A DNA stretch of 64,000 nt from assembly GCF_947172395.1 (NCBI RefSeq), contig NC_069098.1:4519001-4583000 (forward strand). Direction: 5' to 3'. The position numbers and the translations under genes were made by a program. This DNA is from Bicyclus anynana (Eukaryota; Arthropoda; Insecta; Lepidoptera; Nymphalidae). The notes beneath the pieces are model-generated. The model ran no database searches and was not told the DNA's origin. It was given only the letters and a program-made list of their open reading frames with translations. Numbering within the stretch: the stretch's first letter is position 1; each line of letters opens with the position of its first letter. This document shows positions 11,656 to 21,880 of the stretch, piece by piece.

Positions 11656-12003
11656 CCTATTTTTGCATAATAGGTCCCGTTCTGTTTATTATTAGTTGCA
11701 TCAAAGGCCGGAAGTGATCCGGCTGCAAAGTGGTACAAGCACTTAATTTTATAATACACAATTCTTATCAACATACAAACTCCATACAAAAAAAGAAATC
11801 TACATTTTCTTTACAGTATGACAAAAACATCTAAACGCTCTACCATCGGGTGTACGACTCGAAAAACCGGTTAATCCGTATAAAATCGTCGATACATAAA
11901 AGGAATCAATTATATATATATTAAGCGTTAATACATAGCGTAAGGTCCAAAAAAAGTCGAATGGGAAAGTAGCACATACAATACGACATACAGGCTAGGC
12001 TAA

Positions 12004-12105
12004 TATCACAGGAGGTGCTGGGAACGGAGCGCCCTACTCCTCTCTACCCCCTCCCCCTCGGCTGTACCCCCCGCCGCACTTCCCCCTCCATCCTCCAGGT
12101 ACCTA
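12004..12105 (-). promoter_or_regulatory. G-rich tract on the transcript strand
   Basis: The plus strand reads CCCCCTCCCCCTCGGC, CCCCCCGCCGC, CCCCCTCC; the mRNA strand is therefore a series of G runs of 3-6. Possible G-quadruplex in the 3' UTR. The surrounding DNA is AT-rich, so this is locally conspicuous. Confidence 0.45.
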
Positions 12106-13463
12106 TTTACTATTCAGAGGGGCGAAACGGGCTACGACCAATATATTTTGCTACAATTAAGATTTCAATAAAATAACTTCTCCATTTAATCCATTGCACA
12201 ACGCATACGAAAGTGCTCACGCTCGATTGCACAACCTACTTCGGCATTCGATTAGGTATATTCCGAACTAAAATCATTCTAAAATAAATTAACAATGACA
12301 CAACACGCGTACATAAAAATGTAATCGCTAAACAACGATACGTAGACCTGGCTAACCTTCCTACGTGGAATATATTTAAATACGTCCGATAATAGGTATA
12401 TACGACCGATAAAAAATAAAAAAAAATCATAATGGTAACAATATAAATTGTGATACTAAGGTAACATAAACACAAAATATACAAAATGAAAAACAAAACG
12501 ATGTAACAGCCGATGAGAAAATCAGACTTATCGAAATGCACTTTTGAACAAATGTTCGGCTAGTTGGGCCAACGCTTGGCCTTGCCTCGCACGAGTAAGG
12601 TCGCATACGTTCATCTGCTCGCTGCTAGCGGCGACGACGCGTACACGTCATCACTTATAAGGTTTTTTCTTTTGTTACGAGCATATAATACGGCGATAAT
12701 ACGTAACGTTCGATTGCCCCGTGTACAGTGTAGGTACACCGACTATTTCTTAATAATTATTGTGTTTAGCTGCCGTCTCGCTCGCGCCGCGCTGCGAAGC
12801 GCATTTGGCTTTTACTTTCAAATTTTATCGGATGCGAAATACTGTTGTTCCACATTACACGTTATCTTTCGGAGAGCGCGCATACGCGGTCGCAAATCGC
12901 CGAACATTCAAAAATCGAACAAAGAAATCTACCAATCTACTGATACTCTAATCTGATGTTATCTTCACTCTGCAAAGGCTACCGTTCCCAGTTTTGCACT
13001 ATACCTTAATCACGATTCATTTAATTATTTATAGTACAATAATGCAATATTAATTATGGCTTAAAATCTACTATCTCCGATGAACGTCCACACTTTCTGC
13101 CGACAATGCGGCGACACAAGTCCGATAGAACACTGCGGCTCCTTCGATACGAGAAGCGATCAGTAAATCGCAGTAACACCCGGCACCTGAGCAACTTTCA
13201 CTAAATAAAAAACACGCTAACAAAGTAAGTACTTCGTGTTAAATAACAAAGAATTGGCTAAACGTTTCCGTCCGTTTCGGGGTAACGAGAATTCTATCGA
13301 CGAGATGTCCCGCAGGTTGCGAGCGACCGCAATCCGGGGCGGCGGGCGAGGGCCTGTCCGCGACGCGGCCGGAATCTCGGTCAGCGACTCGAGCGCTTCG
13401 GCTCGCGAGTCTCGGGCGCCGGAGAGCTCACGGCGAGGAGGTGACGGGCGCGGGGCGGCGCGG

Positions 13464-13958
13464 TCATGAGTCCAGCACCGTCAGCAGGCCGGCGGGCAGC
13501 AGCGCGTCCTGTCGGGGGCCGTCCTGCATCTGCCGCGCGAGCTGCGCGCAGCCGAGGTTCGCGTCCCCCAACTCCGGAATGGCGTCCAAAAGCGCGAGGC
13601 ACTCGTCCTCGACCGCGCGGCGTGCCTTCTTCCCTATCCACGAATCGTCGCACTCCTCTCTCGCTCTCCGTCTTCTAGCTTCCTTCTCTCTCCGCGCTTC
13701 CTCACTCAAGCGGCAGTAGGTGTTGTTTATACAGACGGATCTACGCAAGTCTCTGGCGGGGTCCTCGATGTTTTCCAATTTTTGGGAGCAGATCTCGATG
13801 ACTCGCTTGCGCTCCTCGTTGGCGCGCAGACGGGCGGAGATCATGGATAGCTTCGGCCTGGCTGCGGGCTCGGTGCGCGACGGGCCGAACATGTCGTCCT
13901 CGAACGCGTCAGCGATCTCCGCACCGCGAGAATTCTCTCGCTCCTCTTGAGGTGTCAT
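13464..13958 (-). CDS. SERTA-domain protein, terminal coding exon
   Basis: Encodes 164 residues counted from the ATG at 13958; stop TGA at 13466-13464. Residues ~49-88 match the SERTA motif of the SERTAD/TRIP-Br/CDCA4 and Drosophila Taranis family: ERKRVIEICSQKL, an acidic turn, then DLRRSVCINNTYCRL. Members are nuclear co-regulators that link cyclin-CDK, E2F and chromatin factors; that role is family knowledge, not shown here. Next comes a strongly charged E/K/R-rich helix (~86-103), then a leucine-rich C-terminal part ending LLTVLDS. The ATG stands one base inside a splice acceptor (TTTCTTTGTTACAG, AG at 13961-13960), so this is an internal or second exon. The protein could gain 16 residues (MYMSGFFILSPEITAR) if the exon at 14368-14483 is joined. 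It is short for the family (vertebrate members ~200-400 aa, Taranis much longer). The exon is CpG- and GC-rich, unlike the flanks. No neighbouring gene is visible. Confidence 0.82.
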   Translation of the reverse strand: MTPQEERENSRGAEIADAFEDDMFGPSRTEPAARPKLSMISARLRANEERKRVIEICSQKLENIEDPARDLRRSVCINNTYCRLSEEARREKEARRRRAREECDDSWIGKKARRAVEDECLALLDAIPELGDANLGCAQLARQMQDGPRQDALLPAGLLTVLDS

Positions 13959-13959
13959 T

Positions 13960-14367
13960 CTGTAACAAAGAAACGAATACGTGAACACCCACTCGCAACA
14001 TAGCATATAGAGGTACGGTTATCGGAGGCGTAAGTAAAAGATGATCCAGATTGTATTCACGGTGAACATATACATATGTCACTAACCGAACTTGAAATCA
14101 AGGCGTCAAAAATGTAAAAGTTGTCCTATCCATAAATGTTTATTAAAACGTACCTCGGAACGCATACCATTTAATAATAAACTCAGCCGACGCAAGTACT
14201 AGGTCAAAGAACAATGCCTCGATGCCTAAACGGGCCAATAAGAGTAACACTTGATATAATCCAACATCGGTACATCAGCGATCATGTGAAACGGGCGAGG
14301 TACCGACGAATTACACGAGCTTTAAATATAATAAGATGACCTATAATTATTTTTAATTAACACCCAC
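13960..14367 (-). other. predicted intron of the SERTA gene
   Basis: Donor GAG|GTGGGT at 14367-14366 and acceptor TTACAG at 13960, 408 bp, phase 2. The acceptor is strong (pyrimidine-rich tract). An alternative donor, GAG|GTACG, lies near 14153. Confidence 0.4.
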
Positions 14368-14483
14368 CTCGCCGTTATTTCAGGGGAAAGAATAAAAAAT
14401 CCGGACATGTACATCGCAGTCGATCGGGTGATAGGCGATTAGCTGCTCGTTAAATATCACAAAAAGTTCAAAACACAAGCACT
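14368..14483 (-). CDS. candidate first exon of the SERTA gene
   Basis: Read on the minus strand, an ATG at 14414 and a second at 14408 stay open to a donor at 14367 and join in frame to the downstream exon; an in-frame TAA lies just upstream. This would code MYMSGFFILSPEITAR. The 5' edge is set on an initiator-like TCAGT at 14485-14481. No TATA box is seen at the right distance. The exon may instead be entirely 5' UTR, with translation from 13958. Confidence 0.38.
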
Positions 14484-14720
14484 GAAAGAGCGCACTTCGT
14501 CACTCGTCCTCGACGGTGAGCAAGTATAAAGGCAACACAAACAAGTGAAACGGAATCAAACTGCGCGAGAGAGGCGCGCGCGCACTCCGACGACCGCTCG
14601 GCGAATGACAGCAGTAGTACAGTATACCTCACTGTAGATAAGACATTGAAAAAGCCAATTGCGTCACCCGTGTACGGCTACGTACGCGCGCAGAGGAAGC
14701 GGGTGACGTAGCCCATGAAC
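14440..14720. promoter_or_regulatory. CpG-rich promoter region, possibly bidirectional
   Basis: A stretch of CG-dense sequence (GAGAGGCGCGCGCGC, TACGTACGCGCGCAG) in AT-rich surroundings, just upstream of the candidate minus-strand exon. It also holds TATAAA on the plus strand at 14525-14530, which would suit a divergent transcript starting near 14558. No gene is seen in that direction. Confidence 0.5.
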
Positions 14721-16840
14721 CGTCATTTAGACGCTATTGACTGTCATGACTCGTTCTATTTGCTTACGGCACAAAAGCTTCCAGCGACGAGCTAATCAGC
14801 AATCAGCAAACCTCCCTGGAGCACTCCGCTCCTTGGGACCCGAAACGAGAAAATTACCGAAACAATCTGCTTTTAGTAAGATCAAACACACGAAACCGGA
14901 TCTAGGCTATCATGAGCAAATTCACTCGTGCATTTTAAAACTCGCAAGGAAAACAACAATGAATTCTCGTTTCTCGCCAGTTTTAGACTAACTTTGACTG
15001 ATATCATGATTATAATAAAAGCGCGATGCTAATTAAACGTTTGGGAAATTAATTGAAATAATAATGGAACTTATATTACATTACTTTAAACAAATGATAC
15101 GAAGAGGATAATAACCGAGACTGAAACTGTTACGTCAATTTAGTTCCATTAACACATCACACCGAATCGCAAAAGGAAAACCCAAACTAGAATGAGGTCA
15201 GCGTCATGCAACCGATAGGAAAAATCCAAATCGTTGACAATAAACTGAACAATGCTTGGAATAAAAACGTTAGAAGCGCTCTTCAGGACTATAATCTTCG
15301 TGCTGTGATCACTTGAGGTTTGACAAAGTTCCCAAGCATTTCACGATATGACCTAGTGACTAAATAAGACCCAACTCTTATGTAATACTTGTAGTTCCGC
15401 TCCAACTGTTTCTAAACCATTAAAACAAAATAAATAACGATAAATAATATAGGAACTGGCTAAACTACTTAAAACTGAGCACGGAAATATTACAAAGTAA
15501 CTAACTTAAAAATGTCATACACAGAATTTCTGGGTTACCGTAACAGTTTGTTATATAAGGAAACTTGACGTAACTAACCGCTGACTACGAATTGACTCCA
15601 AAAAGCCCTTTTTAATGACCATAGAATATTTTAGATAAGGAGCGAGAACTAATTAAGAGAATGATAACAGCGACATTAGCAAAGCAAACGGAGTGTGTTA
15701 AAAATAGTTCCGACGTACTTAAAAATTGATTACGTTTTCAAACGTTTGAGTCACACAAAAACAGATAATAAAATAATAAAATAAATAATAACGAAGCAGC
15801 ACTCAAAAGGTTAGTATAAAATGTGTCTCTGAATGTATTCCAAAATGTTTTTACTTTTTGATTTCGAGACGTTGGCAGCGTGTTGCCGTCCCCCAAAGTT
15901 ACGATCTAATAAATCTCGCTCACTCGACTCGAGGTTACCACTACCTGCACTTTCTTTTCTCTGTCCCACACGAGTGTTAGTATGAAACCGAACGGCATTT
16001 TACCGAAACGATCTTTTTTTTTTTCAACCATACGTCGTCGTTATTAAGTGTATTATTAGTAGCGCTTTGAACTGTTTCAATTCGGTAGTTGGCTTCGCTA
16101 GTTTGGAAAGTGAGTCTTAATTCTTGTGGCGACAGAGAATTAATGAAATTGATACAATCGTTCGTATAAGGAAAGATTTAGACAAATTTTAAGCTATAAA
16201 TGTTCCCTTACATTCAATTAAATTTGTATTGTTAGATAACAATCATTTCTCATCTAATAACGAAGTAATATTTATTGAAGTTTCAATATATTCACACTTG
16301 AATTTGATAATATGTCACACTTGATATTATATTTTAAAATGACTTAAACAGTATAGAGCACAAGTATGCAAAGAAAAATTAGTGCGTATTCCATCGTAGG
16401 TACAATTTAAAATAATTGTTAAAGTGACTATTCTGATACAAAATACTCGTTTAAATTGTCGTGTTAGCAATTTTTCAAAATTTTTAATTAAGTCGTTTTT
16501 ATTTTTAATTATAATAGTTTGTTAATATATATATATTTATAGAAATTTGCTTATCTACCTTACTATCCCTGAGTTTCTCCCGAGATTTCCCTCACGTTTT
16601 CAACAGAGAACGCGTTGTGAATTTGTAAAAAAGCAATAATTGTACACAATTTTTCATAAAAAACCGTCTTATAAAACATTGTATCAAATTTTACTTTTCC
16701 TTGTAAAACTGAATCTAAGGTCTTTCTGCTTTTAATGTCTTTCGAAATATAAGGATAATTAGAAATATTAAGTAAATAGTATTTAAATTTTAACAGATTT
16801 CATAATCTGTCTGTCGTTTACTGGTTTTCCTTATATACTT
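14721..16840. other. repeat-free upstream region of the SERTA gene
   Basis: No SINE, Helitron or LINE fragment recognised in 2.1 kb. Open frames are short and lack domains. Probably an intergenic or regulatory region; no specific sites could be assigned. Confidence 0.5.
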
Positions 16841-17000
16841 AATAATAATAATAATAATAATCGTTTATTTCTTAGTAATATACAGTTTTAACAAATAGGG
16901 GCTGAAACCTCCTTGTAGGTATATAATAACCCGTGTTAGGAGGCCTCGCTCTTCTATAACAGAGGTATTAAAATTACTAAATTAACAAATACTTACTCAA
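16838..17000 (-). repeat. R6 repeat with (TAA)n tail
   Basis: A (TAA)n run followed by TCGTTTATTTCTTAGTAA, with GGAGGCCTCGCTCTTCTATA and CAGAGGTATTAAAATTAC. The last two blocks recur inverted at 35390-35460. The (ATT)n on the minus strand looks like the 3' tail of a non-LTR element. Confidence 0.65.
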
Positions 17001-18592
17001 TAAAAAAGACAATACAATAATTTTCCAATATATTTATTTTACAAAACTGTAGGAAAGACTCGTATATCGATCATTATCTTTTATGTTTACGAGTGTATAA
17101 AAAACTTGTATATATCTTTAATGATCTGTTTTATGGTGGTTTTGTGATAAACCAGTTTTTATCTAACACTAACTGTGCATTTTCCAGGATATGTCCCCAG
17201 TCCAGTCCCCAGATTATATCCCAAGTTGCTTACAATTGAAGTCTTTATAAAGGGGCAGGTTTCTACTATTGTATTCTGTGGCAGGACCAATACCGAGAGG
17301 TTTCGTTCCAAGCTCATTGGACTAGCGACGACGACAGCATCGTACCTATTCCCACCATTTAAAAATATGAGAATATTGGTTATATTTAAGAGATTTTAAA
17401 ATAAAACTTAAATTTTTTCTGCATAGAAAGGAACAAAAACTATGACTTAAGTATAAAATAAAAATAAGCTACGTAAATGAGCTACTTACGGAACTAGTAA
17501 ATTAATAAATTAAGGTCTAACATACGTAAAATAGATGCCGTATACTTAGTAATGGTGCAGCTTACTCTGCCGTTTAGAAGCAACACCAAGTTACTTATGG
17601 TGCTACAACCGTAAAAATGTCTAACTTGCTATGTATTTGAAGTATAGGTATATAATATAGGTAGTCCAGGAATTTTTTCTCATTGTAGACTTGTTATCCG
17701 AATTGTACATTATGAAAGGTTAGTGATTTAAAAAAATATCTAATTACGCAATAGAATATTCTCTGGACTTTGGTATGTCACATAAACTCGTAGATGGATC
17801 GAGCGCCACCTATTGTAAAAAAGGTTGTATTAATTATTAACCTTGAGGTAATACAAGTGACGGCTTCTTGACAACACAGTCAACCTCGGAAAAGCCTCTT
17901 CGCCGGAAAAGACGAGGTCCTTAATTTCTTACGTTAGATGTGGATTTGGATTCCACGCACGATCACGGAGCCGTCAAGACTGGACTGAACCAACATAACC
18001 AATCGTTTCTATTGTCACTCTAAAGTTATGAGTAAACCAAAGAGTTAACTAAAGTATGAATCTCGCAGGAGATGCCACAAGAAAGCAATTTCGACCCCAC
18101 CGTGCTTTGAAATAAATACTCAAAAAACGTAAACTCAAATAGCTCGATGACAACATATTATGTAGTTATCTACACTTCGTCCATATTAGTTTTTAGTGTA
18201 CCTACCCAAAATGAAATTGTCATTTGTATGGATTTCCTAACATCCTAGCAGTCTTATTATCGTATTTTTGAAAGTCTAATCTTAAAATGACGCTTTAGAA
18301 CAACGTACTTTGACTTTATAATACACATATTACGTCCGGCTGAGTTTTCAAAATATATAAATTTTATGGGAGTATCATAATTTGACGTATGTTATCATCA
18401 CTTGCCTATACAAAGACAACTATAAAACAATATTTTCTTTATTTATATAAAATTTTTCAAATTAAATTTTGTAACACAAGTATTTGGGTGCTTCGGATAA
18501 AAATATCAAAGGGCAAAATAAGTTTAAGAACCGGTATGGTATAGACGATAAAAATAAATGTGTAAAGTTAGTACTAAGCCGTATATTCTATC
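17001..18592. other. unassigned stretch
   Basis: No recognised repeats. The frame at 17175-17399 has no domain similarity that can be judged by eye. A CG-containing patch lies around 17880-17990. Confidence 0.45.
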
Positions 18593-18716
18593 ATCATGAG
18601 GAAACCTACCTGTGAATTTTCTTAATTTTCTTCGTAAGTGAAGTCTGAAAATCCGCATTGGTGGGCTAGCCTAACTCCTCTCATTCTGATAGGAGACTCG
18701 TGCTCAACTCATGACA
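18593..18716 (+). mobile_element. SINE-B, 3' half
   Basis: Begins ATGAGGAAACCTACCTG and runs through TCCGCATTGG and CTCATTCTGATAGGAGACTCG. Abuts the Hel-1 copy at 18719, which appears to have inserted in or next to its tail. Confidence 0.8.
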
Positions 18717-18718
18717 AA

Positions 18719-18924
18719 TCCTACTAATATTATAAACGCGAAAGTTTGTATGGATGTTTGTTTAGATGTTTCTTACTCTTTAACACTGCAACTACTGAAC
18801 CGATTTGGCTGAAATTTGAAATGGAAATAGATTTTATTCTGGATTAACACAAAGGCTTTTATGGTTCCCGCGGGATTTGTGGAAAACTGGATTCCACGCA
18901 GTCGAAGTCGCGGGCGTCCGCCAG
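18719..18924 (+). mobile_element. Hel-1, complete mini-Helitron
   Basis: Starts TCCTACTAATATTATAAACG and ends GCGGGCGTCCGCCAG, just before a T. Helitrons are expected to insert between A and T, begin with TC and end in CTRR after a hairpin; here the terminal CTAG is mutated to CCAG. About 206 bp, no protein. Confidence 0.85.
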
Positions 18925-18935
18925 TAATGAGTATT

Positions 18936-19255
18936 GACGGCCTCAGTGTCGCAGTGATATGCGCGGTGGATTTACATGACGGAGATTATGGGTTCGATCC
19001 CCGGCTGGGCAGATTGAGGTTTTCTTAATAATTGGTTTAGGTCTGGCTGGTGGGAGGCTTTGGCCGTGGCTAGTTACCACTCTACCGACAAAGACGTACC
19101 GACAAGCGCAAGATTTAGCGTTCCGGTAAGATGTCGTGTAGAAACCGAAAGGAGTGTGGATTTTCATCCTCATCCTAACAAGTTAGCCCGTTTCCATCTT
19201 AGATTACATGATCAGGTGAGATTGTAGTCAAGTGCTAACTTGTAAAGAATAAAAA
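18936..19255 (+). mobile_element. SINE-A, near full-length
   Basis: A box region GTGTCGCAGTGATATGCG and B box GGTTCGATCCC present. A deletion of about 20 bp occurs in the 3' body (ACATGATCAGGTGAG). Poly(A)-like tail AAAGAATAAAAAAG. Confidence 0.88.
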
Positions 19256-19555
19256 AGTATACAAAAAAGTAGAAAACGTTCAGAGGATACTTTCACGCCA
19301 CTTCTTGTAGAGTACATAATTATGAAGTATGTATAATGTTTTTACGCTATATGGAGTGCACGAGTATATCGTATTCCATCAATAACTTTTCTCATTACGA
19401 ACACTAGTATCCAGTCAGCTATTGTCTATGTTTTCGCAACTAACTGGTATTCATTTTAATGGTAAAATTTTTATTTGTGTCGCTTGCCATTGTTATGCCC
19501 ATGCTAGATTGTCAGGGGAATCCCGATGGATATATATCGATATTTATAAAGTTTT

Positions 19556-19838
19556 ATTCATCATCATCATATCAGCCGATGGACGTCCACTGCAGGACAT
19601 AGGCCTTTTGTAGGGACTTCCAAACATCACGATACTGAGCCACCTGCATCCAGCGAATCCCTGCGACTCGCTTGATGTCGTCAGTCCACGTGGTGGGGGG
19701 GTCGACCAACACTGCGCTTACTAGTGCGGGGTCGCCATTCCAGCGCTTTGGGGTCCCAACGTCCATCGGCTCTTCGAACTATGTGCCCCGTCCATTGCCA
19801 CTTCAGCTTCGCAACTCGTTGAACTATGTCGGTGACTT
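19556..19838 (-). pseudogene. RTE-clade LINE 3' end, left arm of an inverted pair
   Basis: The minus strand codes the C-terminal tail of an RTE-type endonuclease-reverse transcriptase (words RWTDDIKRVAG and LQWTS), broken by a frameshift near 19690. It is followed by CAT/ATG triplets at the outer edge, the usual tail of this clade. It abuts a second 3' end in the opposite orientation at 19839. 5'-truncated, non-functional. Confidence 0.85.
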
Positions 19839-20060
19839 TGGTTCGAACGTTGGGGTCCCAAAGTGCTGGTATGGCGACCCCATAGTAAGCGCAGTGTTGG
19901 CCGACCCCCCACCAGGTGGACTGACGACATCAAGCGAGTCGCAGGGATTCGCTGGATGCAGGTGGCACAGTATCGTGATGTTCGTAAGTCCCTACAGAAG
20001 GCCTATGTCCTGCAGTGAACGTCCATCGGCAGATATGATGATGATGATGATGATGATTAA
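19839..20060 (+). pseudogene. RTE-clade LINE 3' end, right arm of an inverted pair
   Basis: Plus-strand copy of the same 3' end, starting at the GTTGGGGTCCCAAAGTGCTG block and ending in (ATG)n at 20033-20057. With 19556-19838 it forms a long palindrome whose tails both point outward. Confidence 0.85.
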
Positions 20061-21224
20061 ACATGCACATTATATAGGTACCTAGTCATCCATCTGAACG
20101 TATGAATAAAATAAATTAATTCATACGTCTTATATATGAATAGTCACTTCCAAAACTAAATAGTCAAACGGAGTCGGAAAAATGTAGATTATCGATATTT
20201 GTTGTTCTAAAATGACTTAATGTTACGGGAAATCCGAAGACATACCTACGTACGCGGATGAAGCGAACGTATCATTTAAATAAGACAGACTTTGAAACAG
20301 TGGTATGTTTAACAAGACCGGTTTAGTGAAATCAGAGAATATGCGCGTATCTACCTACGCGGATAACTCACTGACGTATGCGTCTATGTATTCACTATTT
20401 ATTATGTCATTTGTTAGCGCTCTAATTCGCTTTGGAGTAGCGTTGGATGAGGCCTTAACCATTAAGAGCCTGAGATGGTCTAATCTTCCCGATTTTATAA
20501 AAAAACTATTTCTATAAAAAAACGTCAGCCACTGACGATCAAGTCACTCACATGCCTGCATCGCCAACGGCTTGACAGCCGATAAAGTTGATCGTGTGTT
20601 GGTCACGATGTGCATGACATCGCGACCAACACACGATCTGTTAATATAATGTATGTACTTTTTATACATTTAATCTTTCTTCTTGAATACGAGTATCTAT
20701 TGCTGTAAACTGCATTAAAATCGGTTTTAAAGGATCTTAGCTAACATACATTCGAAGCGATTTCATTTTACGCTATGTAGTGATAATATAGGCTATCGCG
20801 GTGATTTTGGGAGTTAGAAATTTTAAGAATCTCTAGCGAAGGATTACCTAAAAACTAAGTGTCTGGGCGCATCATTCCTGTTACAGAAAAAAAAATGAGC
20901 ATACACTTTTTAATATGACGAAGATCTAGCTAGCACAGGCTATTATGATTTATTATTATTCATTAGTATTATTTCAGTCGTGAATGTTATAAAAGTAAAT
21001 ACGCTTTACCTCGTGTTACTTATTTTCCATGTAGTCAGGTCCATCGTTTTTTTTTTAAATTTATTTATTTTTGTTTCAGCAGCGATTGTTTTCGAAAACT
21101 ATTGTCCAAATAAAAACCGATAAAATGAGACGCCATTTTAATTCGACAAAATTCGGACGCAAGAGTCACTCGGTCGATGTACCGATTGAATCGAGAACAA
21201 CCAAACAACTCGATATTATATTAA
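20061..21224. other. unassigned stretch with one hairpin
   Basis: No recognised repeats apart from the inverted repeat at 20590-20638. Frames at 20305-20517 and 21071-21268 look random. Confidence 0.45.
20590..20638. repeat. 22-bp inverted repeat, 5-nt loop
   Basis: GATCGTGTGTTGGTCACGATG and its partner differ at one base; loop GCATG. Single locus in the window, not flanked by a recognisable duplication. Confidence 0.8.
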
Positions 21225-21314
21225 ATTACTTGATAGGGTTGTCAGTTAGTTGCATTTTAAGATATTAAATATCATGTCTGAAACGGTGAAGGAAAAACAT
21301 TGTGAGGAAACCTA
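21225..21314 (+). mobile_element. SINE-B, left part, split by an insertion
   Basis: TTGCATTTTAAGATATTAAAT, then ACGGTGAAGGAAAAACATTG and GAGGAAACCTA. The element continues at 21502 after the MITE-c insertion. Confidence 0.85.
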
Positions 21315-21501
21315 GGGCACGTCGATCCTTTTTCTACAAACGCTAACGCTTCGAAAACTAAGAAACATATGGGAATGATAGATCCGATCGACTACTTGAT
21401 CACGTGACCTTGATAGTGAATATCAGACCCATACATTTTTAAATTTTCGAAGCGTTAGCGTTTGTCGAAAGAGAAATATGTGCACAGGGCTACAGGCCCT
21501 G
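21315..21501. mobile_element. MITE-c inserted in SINE-B, TA target duplication
   Basis: 187 bp. Subterminal inverted repeats ACAAACGCTAACGCTTCGAA and its reverse complement; the outer ends are GGGC.. and ..GGCCCTG. It is flanked by TA on both sides, and removing it restores the SINE-B sequence CCTACCTGAGAATTT. TA duplication suggests a Tc1/mariner-type transposase in trans. A relative is at 39733-39873. Confidence 0.8.
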
Positions 21502-21620
21502 TACCTGAGAATTTTGTAATTCTCTAAGTAAGTATGTGAAATCTGCCAATCCGCAATGGGTCAGTGTGGTCGGCTATTGACATAATAGTCCGAGAGGAGA
21601 CTCGTGCTCAACTCGTGATA
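21502..21620 (+). mobile_element. SINE-B, right part
   Basis: Continues with TACCTGAGAATTTTG, GCCAATCCGCAATGGG and AGAGGAGACTCGTGCTCAAC. The Hel-2 copy follows directly. Confidence 0.85.
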
Positions 21621-21622
21621 AA

Positions 21623-21814
21623 TCTATACTAATATTATAAAGCTGAAGAGTTTGTTTGTTTGAACGCGCTAATCTCAGGAACTACTGGTTCGATTTGAAT
21701 AATTCTTTCAGTGTTAGATAGCCCATTTATCGAGAAAGGCTATAGGCTATATATTATCCCCCTATTCCTACGAGAACGGGAACCACGCGGGTGAAACCGC
21801 GCGGCGTCTACTAG
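21623..21814 (+). mobile_element. Hel-2, complete
   Basis: Starts TCTATACTAATATTATAAAG and ends CCGCGCGGCGTCTACTAG before T. The 3' stem is CGCGGGTGAAACCGCG. It contains GATAGCCCATTTATCGAG and GGCTATAGGCTATATATT, the hallmark of the family. No protein. Confidence 0.9.
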
Positions 21815-21880
21815 TAATGGCTTTATAACGTTCAGAGGCTAGCCACTTGTAAGTACGTACGTACTACGGTAAGTAACTTT

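Larger units (their letters stand above)
10345..13463 (-). other. probable 3' UTR of the SERTA gene
   Basis: About 3.1 kb directly downstream of the SERTA stop codon. It contains none of the SINE or Helitron families that crowd the rest of the window and no open frame of note on the minus strand. Minus-strand AATAAA signals are at 10363-10368, 10737-10742 and 11321-11330. The extent is inferred; transcription may end earlier. Confidence 0.45.

Noticed and set aside
12564..12956. 130-codon plus-strand frame
   Set aside because: Antisense to the presumed 3' UTR of the SERTA gene; no domain, no splice context, unremarkable composition.
13236..13950. Several plus-strand and alternative minus-strand frames over the SERTA exon
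   Set aside because: Shadow frames caused by high GC content; only the frame with the SERTA motif is credible.
14737..14991. 84-codon plus-strand frame downstream of the divergent TATA
   Set aside because: No domain and basic-random composition; a plus-strand coding gene is not supported.
19672..20085. 137-codon plus-strand frame
   Set aside because: Crosses the junction of the two inverted RTE tails and reads the left arm antisense.
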